43,396 bases of DNA, taken from Candidatus Rifleibacteriota bacterium. GTDB lineage: Bacteria; Riflebacteria; Ozemobacteria; Ozemobacterales; Ozemobacteraceae. The stretch is from positions 1 to 43,396 of the forward strand of contig JAKQKW010000432.1 in assembly GCA_029560455.1 (NCBI GenBank). The letters are read 5' to 3'. Below the pieces are notes generated by a model. It saw only the letters and a program-made list of their open reading frames with translations, did not search any database and had not been told where the DNA came from. Positions 7,923-16,746 of the stretch are shown one piece after another. Made by a program: the position numbers and the translations under genes. Each line of letters starts with the position of its first letter. Position 1 is the stretch's first letter.

Positions 7923-9257
7923 ATGTTAAAGACACAAGTTCAGGAACTGGAAGCTAACAAAGTCGCATTGACCGTCGAAGTTGAAAAGGAAAAAGTCAAT
8001 GCTGCCTATGCCAGCTTTTACAATCGCGCCGCCCGCTCTGTGAAGATCCCGGGCTTCCGCCAGGGCAAGATTCCGAAAGCTGTTCTGGTTAAGTTTATTG
8101 GCGCCGATTCCGTTCGCGAACAGATCGAAGAAGAACTCGTCCAGGAAGTATATCCGCAGGCGATAAGAGAAACCAAGCTGCACCCGGTAAGCCGCTTCGA
8201 GCTTGAAGAATCAAATCTGCAGGAAAATGCTCCGTTCACCTTCAAGGCTGTTTTTGAAGTCAGGCCGAAGCTGGGTGATTTCAACTATAAGGGCTATACC
8301 GCACAGGTTCAGCGCGAAATCGTCGATGACGAAAGCGTTAAAAAGGTTCTCAATCAGGTGCGCGAACAGCAGAGCAAGACCGAAACCGTTGAAGGCGGCA
8401 CTCTGTCAGTCGGCGATTATTTCTCAGCCAAAGTTCAGGTTGCCAGCGAAGGCAATGTTGACGAAGAACTTTCTGATGAAAAAGCTGCCCACAAACTGAT
8501 GGAAGACGACAAGGTCTTCTCACCGGCCATCGGCATGAAGGTCGGCGAAACCCGCACCTGGCAGCACAAGGTCGAAGGCGAAAGCGAAGCCAACTCAAAA
8601 TACTTTGGCAAAACTCTCGACTATACCGTTACCCTCAACCGCATTTCCCGCCCGACTCTTCCTGAGTTGAACGATGAATTTGCCAAAACCCTCGGTGAAT
8701 TCGAAAACCTGGCTGCCCTTGAAGCCAAGGTTAAAGAAGATCTCGAAGAACGCTCCAAATATGATGCCGAAGAACGTGCTTTCGAAGAAGTTCTCGGTCA
8801 GATCATCAAAGATTACCAGTTCGATGTTCCTGAAGCTATGGTTCAGAGCACTATCGACTTTTTTATTCAGGGTCTTGACCGACGCTGGAGACAGTTTGGC
8901 ACCACCATTCAGGACTATCTGCGCAACAGTGGCAAAGATGTGAATGAATTCCGCGAAACTTTCCGCGAAAGAGCCGTGCGCCAGACCAAGACCATGCTGC
9001 TTCTCGATTCAATCGGCGACCGTGAAAAAATCGAAGTCACCGACGCTGAATACCGTGAAGAAATCGAAAAACGCGCTAAAGAATACAACATGCCGGTTGA
9101 AAAGCTGCTCCAGACCCTCGCGGAAAACGATGGCGAAGAAAATGTCAGATTTTCACTCAGAAGCCAAAAAATTCGTGAATTTATGCTAAAAAATAACCAG
9201 ATTAATTACGATATGGTTAAAGAAGCCGATTTTAACAAGGGGGAAACTGAAGCGTGA
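7923..9257 (+). CDS. tig: Trigger factor, ribosome-associated chaperone and peptidyl-prolyl isomerase
   Basis: Trigger factor binds the ribosome near the exit tunnel and shields nascent chains. The 444-residue protein starts [20 protein letters not shown]. It has the ribosome-binding signature [13 protein letters not shown] (residues about 43-55), a central FKBP-type segment around 150-240, and a long helical C-terminal region from about 255. The phrase [12 protein letters not shown] (about 250-261) is typical of the junction after the isomerase domain. The ATG at 7923 has AAGGAG nine bases upstream; an upstream in-frame extension has no such support. The last codons overlap the clpP start, so translation is probably coupled. 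The operon order tig-clpP-clpX is widespread in bacteria. Confidence 0.97.
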   Translation: MLKTQVQELEANKVALTVEVEKEKVNAAYASFYNRAARSVKIPGFRQGKIPKAVLVKFIGADSVREQIEEELVQEVYPQAIRETKLHPVSRFELEESNLQENAPFTFKAVFEVRPKLGDFNYKGYTAQVQREIVDDESVKKVLNQVREQQSKTETVEGGTLSVGDYFSAKVQVASEGNVDEELSDEKAAHKLMEDDKVFSPAIGMKVGETRTWQHKVEGESEANSKYFGKTLDYTVTLNRISRPTLPELNDEFAKTLGEFENLAALEAKVKEDLEERSKYDAEERAFEEVLGQIIKDYQFDVPEAMVQSTIDFFIQGLDRRWRQFGTTIQDYLRNSGKDVNEFRETFRERAVRQTKTMLLLDSIGDREKIEVTDAEYREEIEKRAKEYNMPVEKLLQTLAENDGEENVRFSLRSQKIREFMLKNNQINYDMVKEADFNKGETEA

Positions 9258-9862
9258 CTCTCGTCCCAATAGTAATTGAACAAAGCAGCCGTGGGGAACG
9301 GGCTTTTGACATCTATTCACGCCTTCTCAAGGATAGAATTATCTTTCTCGGCGGCGGAATCGATGACGGAATGGCCGATCTGGTCGTAGCTCAGCTTCTT
9401 TTCCTTGAATCAGAAGATCCCGAAAAGGATATTTCGATTTACATCAACAGCCCGGGTGGCGTAGTAACCGCCGGTATGGCCATTTACGATACCATGCAGT
9501 ACATCAAACCCGATGTCAGCACTATCTGTATCGGCCAGGCGGCCAGCATGGGCGCACTGCTTCTCGCTGCAGGCGCAAAAGGCAAACGCTACGCCCTTCC
9601 CAATTCACGAATCATGATTCACCAGCCTCTCGGTGGGGCACAGGGTCAGGCCAGCGACATCGAAATTCAGGCTCAGGAAATCCTGAGAATGAAAGAGATG
9701 CTCAATGACATCCTGGCGAATCATACCGGTCAGCCTTTGAAGCGTATCAAAAAAGATACTGACCGCGATTTCTTCATGTCTTCGAAAGAAGCTAAGGAAT
9801 ATGGCCTGATTGACGAAGTAGTTCAGCGTAAAGTTGTTGCAGCAAAACCCAACGAGGAGTAA
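9254..9862 (+). CDS. clpP: ATP-dependent Clp protease proteolytic subunit ClpP
   Basis: The 202-residue serine peptidase has the catalytic triad in place: Ser98 in GQAASMGA, His123 in MIHQPLGG, and Asp172 in DTDRDFF. The glycine-rich [17 protein letters not shown] segment is conserved. ClpP forms two stacked heptameric rings and works with ClpX, encoded next, to degrade unfolded substrates in the cytoplasm. The GTG start at 9254 overlaps the tig stop by four bases and is preceded by AAGGGGG. The length matches the family. Confidence 0.97.
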   Translation: MTLVPIVIEQSSRGERAFDIYSRLLKDRIIFLGGGIDDGMADLVVAQLLFLESEDPEKDISIYINSPGGVVTAGMAIYDTMQYIKPDVSTICIGQAASMGALLLAAGAKGKRYALPNSRIMIHQPLGGAQGQASDIEIQAQEILRMKEMLNDILANHTGQPLKRIKKDTDRDFFMSSKEAKEYGLIDEVVQRKVVAAKPNEE

Positions 9863-9864
9863 GC

Positions 9865-11106
9865 ATGCTTTCTAAGACCCCTCAGTTCCGTTGTTCTTTC
9901 TGCGGAAAGAGTCAGGATCAGGTTCGCAAGTTAATTGCCGGGCCTGAGGTCTATATTTGCGACGAGTGCATTGGCCTTTGTAACGAGATCATTCTCGAAG
10001 AACTCGATGACGACGGCCCTCTGGTTATGCAGAATGCACTCAAGCCCAAGGAAATTGCCAGGGTTCTCGACCAGTATGTAATTGGTCAGGAACAGGCGAA
10101 GAAAATTCTCTCGGTGGCGGTTTATAACCACTACAAGAGAATAACCCTTGAGGAATCACGTCGCGACGATGTCGAAGTGCAGAAGTCAAATGTGCTTCTC
10201 ATCGGGCCAACCGGCTCTGGAAAAACTCACATTGCTCAGACGCTTGCAAAGCTGTTGAATGTTCCATTCTGCATTGCCGATGCCACGACTCTTACTGAGG
10301 CTGGCTACGTTGGTGATGACGTTGAGAGCATTCTTCTGAATCTGCTGCGGGCTGCTGACTATGACGTGCAGAGAGCTGAACGGGGCATCGTCTACATCGA
10401 CGAAATCGACAAGATCGCCCGCAAGAGTGAGAATGTTTCGATTACCCGCGATGTTTCGGGCGAAGGGGTGCAGCAGGCACTGTTGAAGCTGCTCGAGGGT
10501 AAGGTTGCGCATGTGCCGCCGCAGGGCGGTCGCAAGCACCCGCATCAGGATTATATTCAGCTCAATACCAAGAATATTCTCTTTTTACTCGGTGGTGCTT
10601 TCGAAGGCGTCGAAAAGCTTATCGAAGCACGTTCTTCGACCAAGACCATGGGTTTTGGCTCGACGCCGGTTCTTAAGAGCGAACGCAGGGTAGGCGAGCT
10701 GTTGAAGGATATCATGCCCGAAGATCTTCTGAGATTTGGTCTGATTCCTGAATTTATCGGCCGTGTGCCGGTAATTGCCACCTTCAACAATCTCGGTGTC
10801 GATGATCTGGTGAAGATTCTCGTAGAACCCAAAGATGCACTGGTGAAGCAGTATGCTCGACTTCTGCGCATGGAAGGCGTCGATCTCGAAGTCACGCCGA
10901 AAGCGTTGCAGGCGATTGCCCGCAGTGCCATTCAGCAGAATACCGGCGCCCGCGGCCTGCGTCGCATCATTGAAGATCTGATGCTCGATCTGATGTATGA
11001 CATTCCTTCTGATAATAATATCAGTAAAGTGATAATACATGAGCGCTGCGTCGAGAAGAAAGAGCCTTACCAGATTCTCTACAAGGTCGAGAGTCAGATT
11101 GCCTGA
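9865..11106 (+). CDS. clpX: ATP-dependent Clp protease ATP-binding subunit ClpX
   Basis: The 413-residue AAA+ unfoldase has an N-terminal zinc-binding domain with CSFC and, 18 residues on, CDEC. It has Walker A GPTGSGKT (about residues 114-121), the pore loop YVGDDVES, Walker [12 protein letters not shown], and the C-terminal sensor 2 region [11 protein letters not shown]. ClpX unfolds substrates and threads them into ClpP, consistent with its position two bases after the clpP stop. GAGGAG overlaps the end of clpP as its ribosome-binding site. The length is usual. Downstream, a small AT-rich hairpin (11114-11135) and a strong terminator follow. Confidence 0.98.
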   Translation: MLSKTPQFRCSFCGKSQDQVRKLIAGPEVYICDECIGLCNEIILEELDDDGPLVMQNALKPKEIARVLDQYVIGQEQAKKILSVAVYNHYKRITLEESRRDDVEVQKSNVLLIGPTGSGKTHIAQTLAKLLNVPFCIADATTLTEAGYVGDDVESILLNLLRAADYDVQRAERGIVYIDEIDKIARKSENVSITRDVSGEGVQQALLKLLEGKVAHVPPQGGRKHPHQDYIQLNTKNILFLLGGAFEGVEKLIEARSSTKTMGFGSTPVLKSERRVGELLKDIMPEDLLRFGLIPEFIGRVPVIATFNNLGVDDLVKILVEPKDALVKQYARLLRMEGVDLEVTPKALQAIARSAIQQNTGARGLRRIIEDLMLDLMYDIPSDNNISKVIIHERCVEKKEPYQILYKVESQIA

Positions 11107-11210
11107 TCGGTTTAATTATCATTAATTTGATAATTGGTTGCGAATTGTATCACAAACATCTAGGTGTCAGGTAATTAAGTTCGAAGACTGCGAAGTCTGA
11201 AAAAACAAGG

Positions 11211-11244
11211 ATCGCCTCTCCGTAACGGAGGGGCGATTTTTTTC
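11211..11244 (+). terminator. Intrinsic terminator of tig-clpP-clpX
   Basis: Twelve-base stem ATCGCCTCTCCG/CGGAGGGGCGAT (one G-U pair), loop TAA, then a T run. It lies about 105 bases after clpX. The rest of the 318-base gap to the next gene contains a small inverted repeat AATTATCA/TGATAATT (11114-11135) and no open frame I would defend. Confidence 0.85.
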
Positions 11245-11424
11245 ATCCACAACATGTGTTGTTCAATTGTATAAATGAAAAAAGAACCGGGTGTCTGATC
11301 AGATGGGACTCGAAGAATGCTCGCTCCCAAAAGTCATCAATAAATTTGGGATTGCTTTTATTCATTTGAAATATCCGGTGCTGTTTGTGTTAGCATTTTT
11401 TTTAAGTTCAATGCAGGAGAAAAG

Positions 11425-12240
11425 ATGATGCGTAACAAACACAGAGCCGACATTGGTATTTTCAGCGGCAGCGGCATGTATGAACTGGCCGCTGACAAGA
11501 TCGAAAAGGCGAAGATCAGCACGCCATACGGTGCGCCAAGCGACATTATTGATATCTGCACGATCGGTGACAAAAAGGTCGCCTTTCTGCCGCGGCATGG
11601 TCGGCAGCATACGATTCCGCCACACCAGATCAACTATCGGGCCAATCTCTGGGCGATGAAGGAACTCGGCGTATCACGCATCATTTCGCCCTGTGCGGTT
11701 GGCTCTCTGCAGCCTGACATTCAACCTGGTCATTTTGTGGTCAGTGACCAGTTTGTCGACCGGACCAACGGTCGTAAAGATACTTTTGCCGATGGCCCCG
11801 ACGTCATGCATATCTCTGCGGCCGAGCCATATTGCCCCGAGTTGCGCGAACTGGCAGTTGCAGCGTTGAAAGCTGAAGGTGCCACCGTTCATACCGAAGG
11901 AACCATCGTGGTAATCAACGGGCCAAGATTTTCAAGCAAGGCCGAAAGCAAATGGTTTACCCAGATGGGCTGGCACACAGTCAACATGACTCAGTATCCT
12001 GAGGTTGTACTTGCTCAGGAACTCGGCATCTGCATCGTGAACGTAGCGATGATCACCGATTATGATGCCGGTCTGGTCGGCAATGTGCCTGAAGTGACCA
12101 CGAAAGAAGTGGTGCGAATGTTTCAGCAGAGCGTTGGTCAGCTGCATAAGGTTCTGATAAGGCTGGTAAACATGATACCGACCGGCCGTGGCCAGAAATG
12201 TCGCTGTTTGCAGAAACCCGACGAAGCCTACTTCTTCTGA
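11425..12240 (+). CDS. mtnP: S-methyl-5'-thioadenosine phosphorylase-like purine nucleoside phosphorylase
   Basis: This 271-residue enzyme of the PNP/MTAP family cleaves methylthioadenosine or a purine nucleoside with phosphate. Visible family motifs are IGIFSGSGMYEL at the start (phosphate loop), FLPRHGRQHTIPPHQINYRAN (His-Gly and RAN), and INGPRFSSKAES. VNMTQYPEVVLAQELG is the MTAP-type substrate segment. ITDYDAG is the acidic residue pair associated with 6-amino purines rather than the Asn of guanosine/inosine phosphorylases. The ATG pair at 11425/11428 has AGGAG seven to ten bases upstream. Its convergent neighbour is a PfkB kinase, which could act on ribose or nucleoside products; that link is inference. 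Confidence 0.85.
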   Translation: MMRNKHRADIGIFSGSGMYELAADKIEKAKISTPYGAPSDIIDICTIGDKKVAFLPRHGRQHTIPPHQINYRANLWAMKELGVSRIISPCAVGSLQPDIQPGHFVVSDQFVDRTNGRKDTFADGPDVMHISAAEPYCPELRELAVAALKAEGATVHTEGTIVVINGPRFSSKAESKWFTQMGWHTVNMTQYPEVVLAQELGICIVNVAMITDYDAGLVGNVPEVTTKEVVRMFQQSVGQLHKVLIRLVNMIPTGRGQKCRCLQKPDEAYFF

Positions 12241-12242
12241 CC

Positions 12243-12262
12243 GGGCTCAGCGTGCTGAGCCC
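12243..12262 (+). terminator. Inverted repeat downstream of mtnP
   Basis: GGGCTCAGC, GT, GCTGAGCCC: a perfect nine-base stem immediately after the mtnP stop. The T tract is short (two bases), so termination would be weak. Confidence 0.5.
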
Positions 12263-12284
12263 TTACGAATCCGGAGAAAAAAAC

Positions 12285-12312
12285 GCAGGGGTTCAGCATG
12301 CTGAACCCCTGT
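12285..12312 (-). terminator. Palindromic terminator of the PfkB operon (minus strand)
   Basis: The 24-base perfect palindrome AGGGGTTCAGCATGCTGAACCCCT lies at 12287-12310. Read on the minus strand it is followed by GCGTTTTTTT, a good terminator for the gene ending at 12344. The plus side has TATTTT after it. Confidence 0.7.
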
Positions 12313-12343
12313 GGTATTTTGAGATGGGCCGACGGGCCAATAA

Positions 12344-13255
12344 TTATTCGACGGTGACCATTGACTTGAGTGCCTTGAAGCGTTCTTCGATCAGTTCAGA
12401 CTTGAGGTTTTTGTAAGAGTCGAGGCTGAAGTTTTCAACTGTGATCGAGCCCATGGCGCTGCCGTAGAGCATACTGGTTCTGAAACCATTTTCGGTGTAG
12501 TTGCCATGGCGGGCCAGACTGCCCATGAAGCCGCCGGCAAATGAGTCGCCGGCCCCGGTCGGGTCGGTGATGTCGAGGCATGGGAAAGCCGGAGTGAAGA
12601 AACGGCTGTCTTTGGTGGCAGTCATGGCGCCGAGTTCGCCAAGCTTAACGATGATGCGCTTGGGGCCCATGGTCAGGAGCTTTGCCACTGCCGGGGCGAA
12701 TTTTTTCTCGCCAGCCAGCATCAGGGCTTCCTGGAAGTTGATGAACAGAATATCGATTTTTTTGATCGCCTGCTTCAGCAGATCGGGCGTGGTGTTGATC
12801 CAGAGGTTCATCGTGTCGAGTGCGATGATTTTGGGCTTGTTAACCTTTTCGATGACCTTCAGCTGCAGGGCGGGGTGGATGTTGCCAAGAAAAACCAGTT
12901 CGGCATTGCGGTATTCTTCGGGCAGCTGCGGATCGAAAGATTCAAAAACATTCAGACGGGTGTCGTGGGTAGTGGCGTCACCGAAGTCTTCACCATAGCT
13001 GCCGGCCCAGTGAAAGGTTTCGCCGTCTTTTTTGCGGTCGAAGCCGGCGAGGTCGACGCCGTGATCTTTGAGAAAGCTGACATGTGAGTCTTCAAAATCC
13101 TTGCCGGCGACGCCCACCAGACCGACTTTGGTAAAATAGCTGGCAACGGTTGAAAAGTAGATGGCTGAGCCGCCAAGAGCTCTTTCGCGTTTGCCTTTGG
13201 GGGTCTGCAGTGAATCATAGGCGATAGAACCAACAACGATCATTTTAACGCTCAT
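12344..13255 (-). CDS. PfkB (ribokinase) family carbohydrate or nucleoside kinase
   Basis: The 303-residue protein has the N-terminal family signature LGGSAIYFSTVAS (residues about 27-39). The C-terminal one, DITDPTGAGDSFAGGFMG (about 228-245), contains the anion hole GAGD and the catalytic Asp. PfkB enzymes phosphorylate sugars or nucleosides with ATP. The substrate is not evident. Neighbouring mtnP (convergent) and a nucleotide transporter-like gene just upstream on the same strand suggest a role around purine or ribose salvage, but that is inference. The ATG has GGAGG seven bases upstream. The gap to the upstream transporter gene is 25 bases, so they are likely co-transcribed. Confidence 0.85.
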   Translation of the reverse strand: MSVKMIVVGSIAYDSLQTPKGKRERALGGSAIYFSTVASYFTKVGLVGVAGKDFEDSHVSFLKDHGVDLAGFDRKKDGETFHWAGSYGEDFGDATTHDTRLNVFESFDPQLPEEYRNAELVFLGNIHPALQLKVIEKVNKPKIIALDTMNLWINTTPDLLKQAIKKIDILFINFQEALMLAGEKKFAPAVAKLLTMGPKRIIVKLGELGAMTATKDSRFFTPAFPCLDITDPTGAGDSFAGGFMGSLARHGNYTENGFRTSMLYGSAMGSITVENFSLDSYKNLKSELIEERFKALKSMVTVE

Positions 13256-13280
13256 TATTTCCTCCGGAAAATTTTATCGG

Positions 13281-14825
13281 TCATTGAGCCTCGTTTACAC
13301 CAGGTAGCACTTCACCGGTGCGGGTCTGCCGCAATCGCTCGGCATAGAGACCCGAGGCTTTGATTATAACATAAAATTGCAGAGCCATGACTATCAGAAT
13401 CGAATAATCTATCCATACCCCGTAAGAGAAAAAGGCCAGGCCGCCGTAGATTACAGCCGAAGAGAGTCCGTCGCCAAATCTGAATACCACTGTGTCGATA
13501 AAGCCTTTGCCCTGGTATTTAGCCTCGCGGTCGAGCGGAATATAGATCAGTTCACGCAAAACTCTGCCGGTCGAGTAGTTCAGGGCATAACGACTGATTA
13601 TTGTCCAGCTGATGATTTTCAGGCTCGGGCTGCGCAGCATCAGTGCAGTGCCGATGACCTGGATCAGATTCAGCATCAGAAGCCCATAGACCGGGTTTCT
13701 CAGCATCATGGTCAGTCTGGTTACCAAAAACTGCGTCAGCAGTGAAACAATATTGATATAGCCATAAATACCCGCCACAAATGCGGTTCTTTCGTTTATA
13801 CCAGCCAGTTCAGTCTGCAGCAGATGGTTGAACTGCTGAGAAAAAAGGGTCGTCGAAAAAGTGTAGAAAAACATTTCCAGGGCCATCAGAATCAGTATCA
13901 GATTGCGGCTGACGGCGATGAAGCCATCCCATGGGCGTGGCGGGTGTGCTGGCACGGCCGGCCGGTTTTCGGCCTCAGGGATACCTTCTGGCCGGTAATG
14001 ATTGCGATGAATATACTGCATGCACCAGATAGATGGGTAGAGCAGAACGATCGCGAGAATGAAGAGGTTTGGCGTGCCGGTATATTTTACCAGCAGCGAC
14101 GTTAGCGCACTGCCGGCCAGTCCGCCGATCAGGCCACCGTAGCCGATTATCGCGTAAAGTCTCTTGCTCTGTTCGAGCGAAAAAACATCGTTCATGAACG
14201 ACCAGAACATGCTTACGGCCATCAGCGAAAACATATTGACCCAGAGATAATAAATGCCAATGGCAAGAACCTTGAAAAGCGTCAGATCCCTGCGTTTAAC
14301 CTGAACTGGTTTTAATTCTGATGGTGTCTGGTTTTCGGCTTTTTTTTCAGCAATACTGGGAAGGGCGTTTCGGGGTTTCTCGGCCTCGCCCGGGTTTGCG
14401 GGCATTTCTGCCGTTGTTGCCGTTTTTTCGATCTGAGCTTCAGCAGCAATGCTGGCCGGCGTGCCGGCAAGGTTTGCCGGCTCAGAGCCTGGAATAGGTA
14501 GCAGAAAGGAGAAAATCACCCAGAAACCCAGCAGGCTGACGGCGAAAAACCTGGTGATGAACGGAATGAAAATGTCACGCTTGAAATGCCCGACGATCAG
14601 GCTGTAAGCAGCGTTGACAACCACAAGGCTGGCCATCGAGGTTATGTTGAGAAGCGGAATGTTCTCGGCACCCAGTTCCAGGGCCAGGCTTTCGCGAATC
14701 GGCTTGATGACATAATAGGAGCAGATTACGAAAAAAAAGTAGGCGAGTGATACCAGTGTGACCTTTGTTTCACTGCCTTCGTCTGAATTATGCCTTTGTT
14801 CTTCGCCCGATTCCGCTGAGTTCAA
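13281..14825 (-). CDS. TLC (ATP:ADP antiporter)-like multi-pass membrane transporter
   Basis: The 514-residue polytopic membrane protein has about twelve hydrophobic helices. The first carries FFVICSYYVIKPIRESLALE, close to the pattern YY-x-x-RP-x-R-(D/E)-S of the nucleotide transporters of Rickettsia, Chlamydia and plastids. Distant members also occur in free-living bacteria. A loop of about 65 residues at 112-178, rich in Ala, Pro and Glu, separates helices 3 and 4 and is not usual for the family. The start is a TTG at 14825 with AAGGTA upstream; no Met codon precedes the first helix. The gene has its own promoter (14856-14883). Substrate and direction are unknown. Confidence 0.65.
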   Translation of the reverse strand: MNSAESGEEQRHNSDEGSETKVTLVSLAYFFFVICSYYVIKPIRESLALELGAENIPLLNITSMASLVVVNAAYSLIVGHFKRDIFIPFITRFFAVSLLGFWVIFSFLLPIPGSEPANLAGTPASIAAEAQIEKTATTAEMPANPGEAEKPRNALPSIAEKKAENQTPSELKPVQVKRRDLTLFKVLAIGIYYLWVNMFSLMAVSMFWSFMNDVFSLEQSKRLYAIIGYGGLIGGLAGSALTSLLVKYTGTPNLFILAIVLLYPSIWCMQYIHRNHYRPEGIPEAENRPAVPAHPPRPWDGFIAVSRNLILILMALEMFFYTFSTTLFSQQFNHLLQTELAGINERTAFVAGIYGYINIVSLLTQFLVTRLTMMLRNPVYGLLMLNLIQVIGTALMLRSPSLKIISWTIISRYALNYSTGRVLRELIYIPLDREAKYQGKGFIDTVVFRFGDGLSSAVIYGGLAFFSYGVWIDYSILIVMALQFYVIIKASGLYAERLRQTRTGEVLPGVNEAQ

Positions 14826-14855
14826 GATCGCTTACCTTAATTGAATGGTGCGCCC

Positions 14856-14883
14856 ATTATAAAGGCGCGGCGGCAAAAGTCAA
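14856..14883 (-). promoter_or_regulatory. sigma70-like promoter for the TLC-like transporter and PfkB genes
   Basis: On the minus strand TTGACT (14883-14878), 16 bases, perfect TATAAT (14861-14856). It lies just after the gmhB stop and about 30 bases before the TTG start. Confidence 0.65.
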
Positions 14884-14890
14884 CGATAAA

Positions 14891-15427
14891 TTAGCGGTTC
14901 AGTATCCAGTCTGCGGCGGCGCTTAGACTGCTGAAAGTCACGACCTGCTCGAGGCCAGTCACTGGTTGTGTGCCGATCAATATCGGTGTAATGCCTGTTT
15001 TAAGGCCGATTTTTATGTCAGAGCTGCGGTCACCTATAACATATGAGGCTGCCGGGTCGATATCATGCTCTTTGATAGCGCGAACGACCATTCCCGGCCG
15101 GGGTTTTCGGCAATCACATTCCGACAGGCCGTCTTTATATGGAAAGTCAGGATGATGCGGGCAATGATAGATTGCATCGATTCTGGCGCCGGCTCTGGCC
15201 AGCTGCTTCTGCATCTTTGCGTGAATGGCATCGAGCTGCTCGGGCGTGATCAGACCGCGGGCAATTCCCGACTGGTTGGTGATAAGAATCAGAAGATAAC
15301 CGGCCTGCTGCAGTCGATGCAATGCTTCGGCAACACCCTCATACAGATTGAAATCATCGGGGTTTGAGATATACCCTGGGTCTGGGTTCAAAGTACCATC
15401 TCGGTCAAGAAATATGGCTTTTTGCAT
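14891..15427 (-). CDS. gmhB: D-glycero-beta-D-manno-heptose 1,7-bisphosphate 7-phosphatase (GmhB type HAD phosphatase)
   Basis: This 178-residue HAD-family phosphatase has FLDRDGTLN (catalytic aspartates) at its start and LITNQSGIARG (motif II). The zinc-binding set CPHHPDFP and CDCRKPRPGM is typical of GmhB/HisB-N, and VIGDRSSDI is motif IV. GmhB removes the 7-phosphate in ADP-heptose synthesis for lipopolysaccharide inner core. The ATG at 15427 has AGGAAG five to six bases upstream and begins exactly at the domain. A TTG at 15463 would add twelve residues without a ribosome site. The start overlaps the end of the glycosyltransferase gene by 23 bases, so coupling is likely. Confidence 0.9.
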   Translation of the reverse strand: MQKAIFLDRDGTLNPDPGYISNPDDFNLYEGVAEALHRLQQAGYLLILITNQSGIARGLITPEQLDAIHAKMQKQLARAGARIDAIYHCPHHPDFPYKDGLSECDCRKPRPGMVVRAIKEHDIDPAASYVIGDRSSDIKIGLKTGITPILIGTQPVTGLEQVVTFSSLSAAADWILNR

Positions 15428-16439
15428 CTGGCTTCCTGGTGTGGTTGAGGTCGTATCTGGCAAGAATTTTATCGAGAACCATCTGTGGTTTTATTGACCA
15501 CATGCAGGTTTTGTGCGAACAGACTTCGAGATGGCACTGCAGGCACTGCAGTTCTGCATTGAAGAGTGAAAGATGTATGTCGCCACGGGGCATGACCGCT
15601 TCGCGGGTGGTTGGGCCGAAAAGCGCAACCACAGGCGTGTTGACCGCCCAGGCAATATTCATCGGGCCGGTGTCTGAGGTTACAAAAAGGTCAAGGTCGG
15701 CAAGCAGGGCCGCGAATTCATCGATGCGCACAGGCGCATGCGCATACGCCTTATCACTGCCGGCTTCTTTCACTATGCGTTCTGCTGCTTCTCTCTCGCC
15801 GGGGCCCCAGGTGACCAGAACCCTCTGACCAGTCTTTTCGAACCAGAGCCTGATAAGCTCGATCCAGTATTCTTCGGGCCAGGCTTTTGACATGTAAGTG
15901 GTATGCGGGTTGATCCCCAGCAGCGGCCGCTGCCCGTTGAAATCATTGCTGATGGCATTGCGCGCGTTTACTTTGACCTTTTCGGGCCACACCAGATTCG
16001 GGAATTGCAGTTCGCCGTTGATGCCGAAATGAGCGAAAAATTCGCCGAAAAGATACATCAGATGGCGGTTCGGATTGGCGGGTGAGAAGGTTTTTGTGTA
16101 GGCGTGGCGGCGAATTCTGTAGTCGAAGCCGTAACGCTCGCTTATGCCACTTAAAAGGCTGATAACAGCAGTTCTGGGGTTGGCGAAAAGATCAAAAAGC
16201 TTTTCAAATCGGCAACGGCGCAGATCGCGGATCAGTCTGAAAGTTTCGGTAAGACCGGCGTGGTTTGGCAGTTCAAAAATTCTGATTTTGAGTTCGGGCG
16301 GAACAATCTGCCCAAAAGGTTTCTGGCAGAGAAGGCCGATTGTTTCATCCGGGCGCTGCTGCCGCAGCATGCGCAAAACCGGTATCAGGTGAACTATGTC
16401 ACCAAGCCCCTTGAGTCTTATTATCAGTATGCCCGACAT
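15405..16439 (-). CDS. Glycosyltransferase family 9 (lipopolysaccharide heptosyltransferase-like)
   Basis: The 344-residue protein has the N-terminal segment IIRLKGLGDIVHLIPVLRML and the C-terminal donor-binding region TSDTGPMNIAWAVNTPVVALFGPT. Both are characteristic of ADP-heptose:LPS heptosyltransferases (WaaC/WaaF/WaaQ group). LLGINPHTTYMSKAWPEEYW is the usual start of the second Rossmann half. A cysteine-rich segment near residues 303-320 (CLQCHLEVCSHKTC) resembles the C-(x)-C clusters of some family 9 enzymes. It would transfer heptose to the inner core at the cytoplasmic face of the inner membrane. The acceptor position is unknown. GGGAG precedes the ATG. It is followed by overlapping gmhB, which makes the heptose donor precursor. 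Confidence 0.88.
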   Translation of the reverse strand: MSGILIIRLKGLGDIVHLIPVLRMLRQQRPDETIGLLCQKPFGQIVPPELKIRIFELPNHAGLTETFRLIRDLRRCRFEKLFDLFANPRTAVISLLSGISERYGFDYRIRRHAYTKTFSPANPNRHLMYLFGEFFAHFGINGELQFPNLVWPEKVKVNARNAISNDFNGQRPLLGINPHTTYMSKAWPEEYWIELIRLWFEKTGQRVLVTWGPGEREAAERIVKEAGSDKAYAHAPVRIDEFAALLADLDLFVTSDTGPMNIAWAVNTPVVALFGPTTREAVMPRGDIHLSLFNAELQCLQCHLEVCSHKTCMWSIKPQMVLDKILARYDLNHTRKPDAKSHIS

Positions 16440-16534
16440 TTATTGTCTCCCGCGCCAATGCGGCAGCAGAAATATAACAGACCGCCCTGAAATTTTCCAG
16501 CATACAATTGCTGACCCGGGGCAATCTTATTAAT

Positions 16535-16582
16535 CTTCTGGACACCCGCTTTCCCCCTCCGGGTAAAAGCGCGGGTATGACG
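16535..16582 (-). repeat. Dispersed short repeat, copy B
   Basis: On the minus strand it runs from CGTCATACCCGCGCTTTTACC to GGTGTCCAGAAG. The internal inverted repeat is ACCCGCGCTTT / AAAGCGGGT. The ends match copy A at 4705-4737. It lies in the 307-base gap between divergent genes at 16439 and 16747, which also holds a promoter and nothing else I recognise. Confidence 0.5.
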
Positions 16583-16685
16583 TAAAGAAAACATCATACT
16601 ATTTATTCAAGTGTGACAAAGGATTGGTTCTGATGAGGGATCCGGGCATTTTAGTGCGATTTCTCTGAGAACTGGCGGCGAGGGA

Positions 16686-16714
16686 TTGCGGGGTTTGAGA
16701 TGTGACGTTATAAT
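16686..16714 (+). promoter_or_regulatory. sigma70-like promoter for the DUF4105-like gene
   Basis: TTGCGG (16686-16691), 17 bases, TATAAT (16709-16714). The transcript would start near 16721, about 26 bases before the ATG. Confidence 0.6.
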
Positions 16715-16746
16715 TAAACTAATCCGCACGAAGATGGGGTACATAA

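Noticed and set aside
12287..12310. 24-base palindrome as a recombination or attachment site
   Set aside because: It sits at the end of two converging genes and is followed by a T run on the minus strand, so a terminator explains it.
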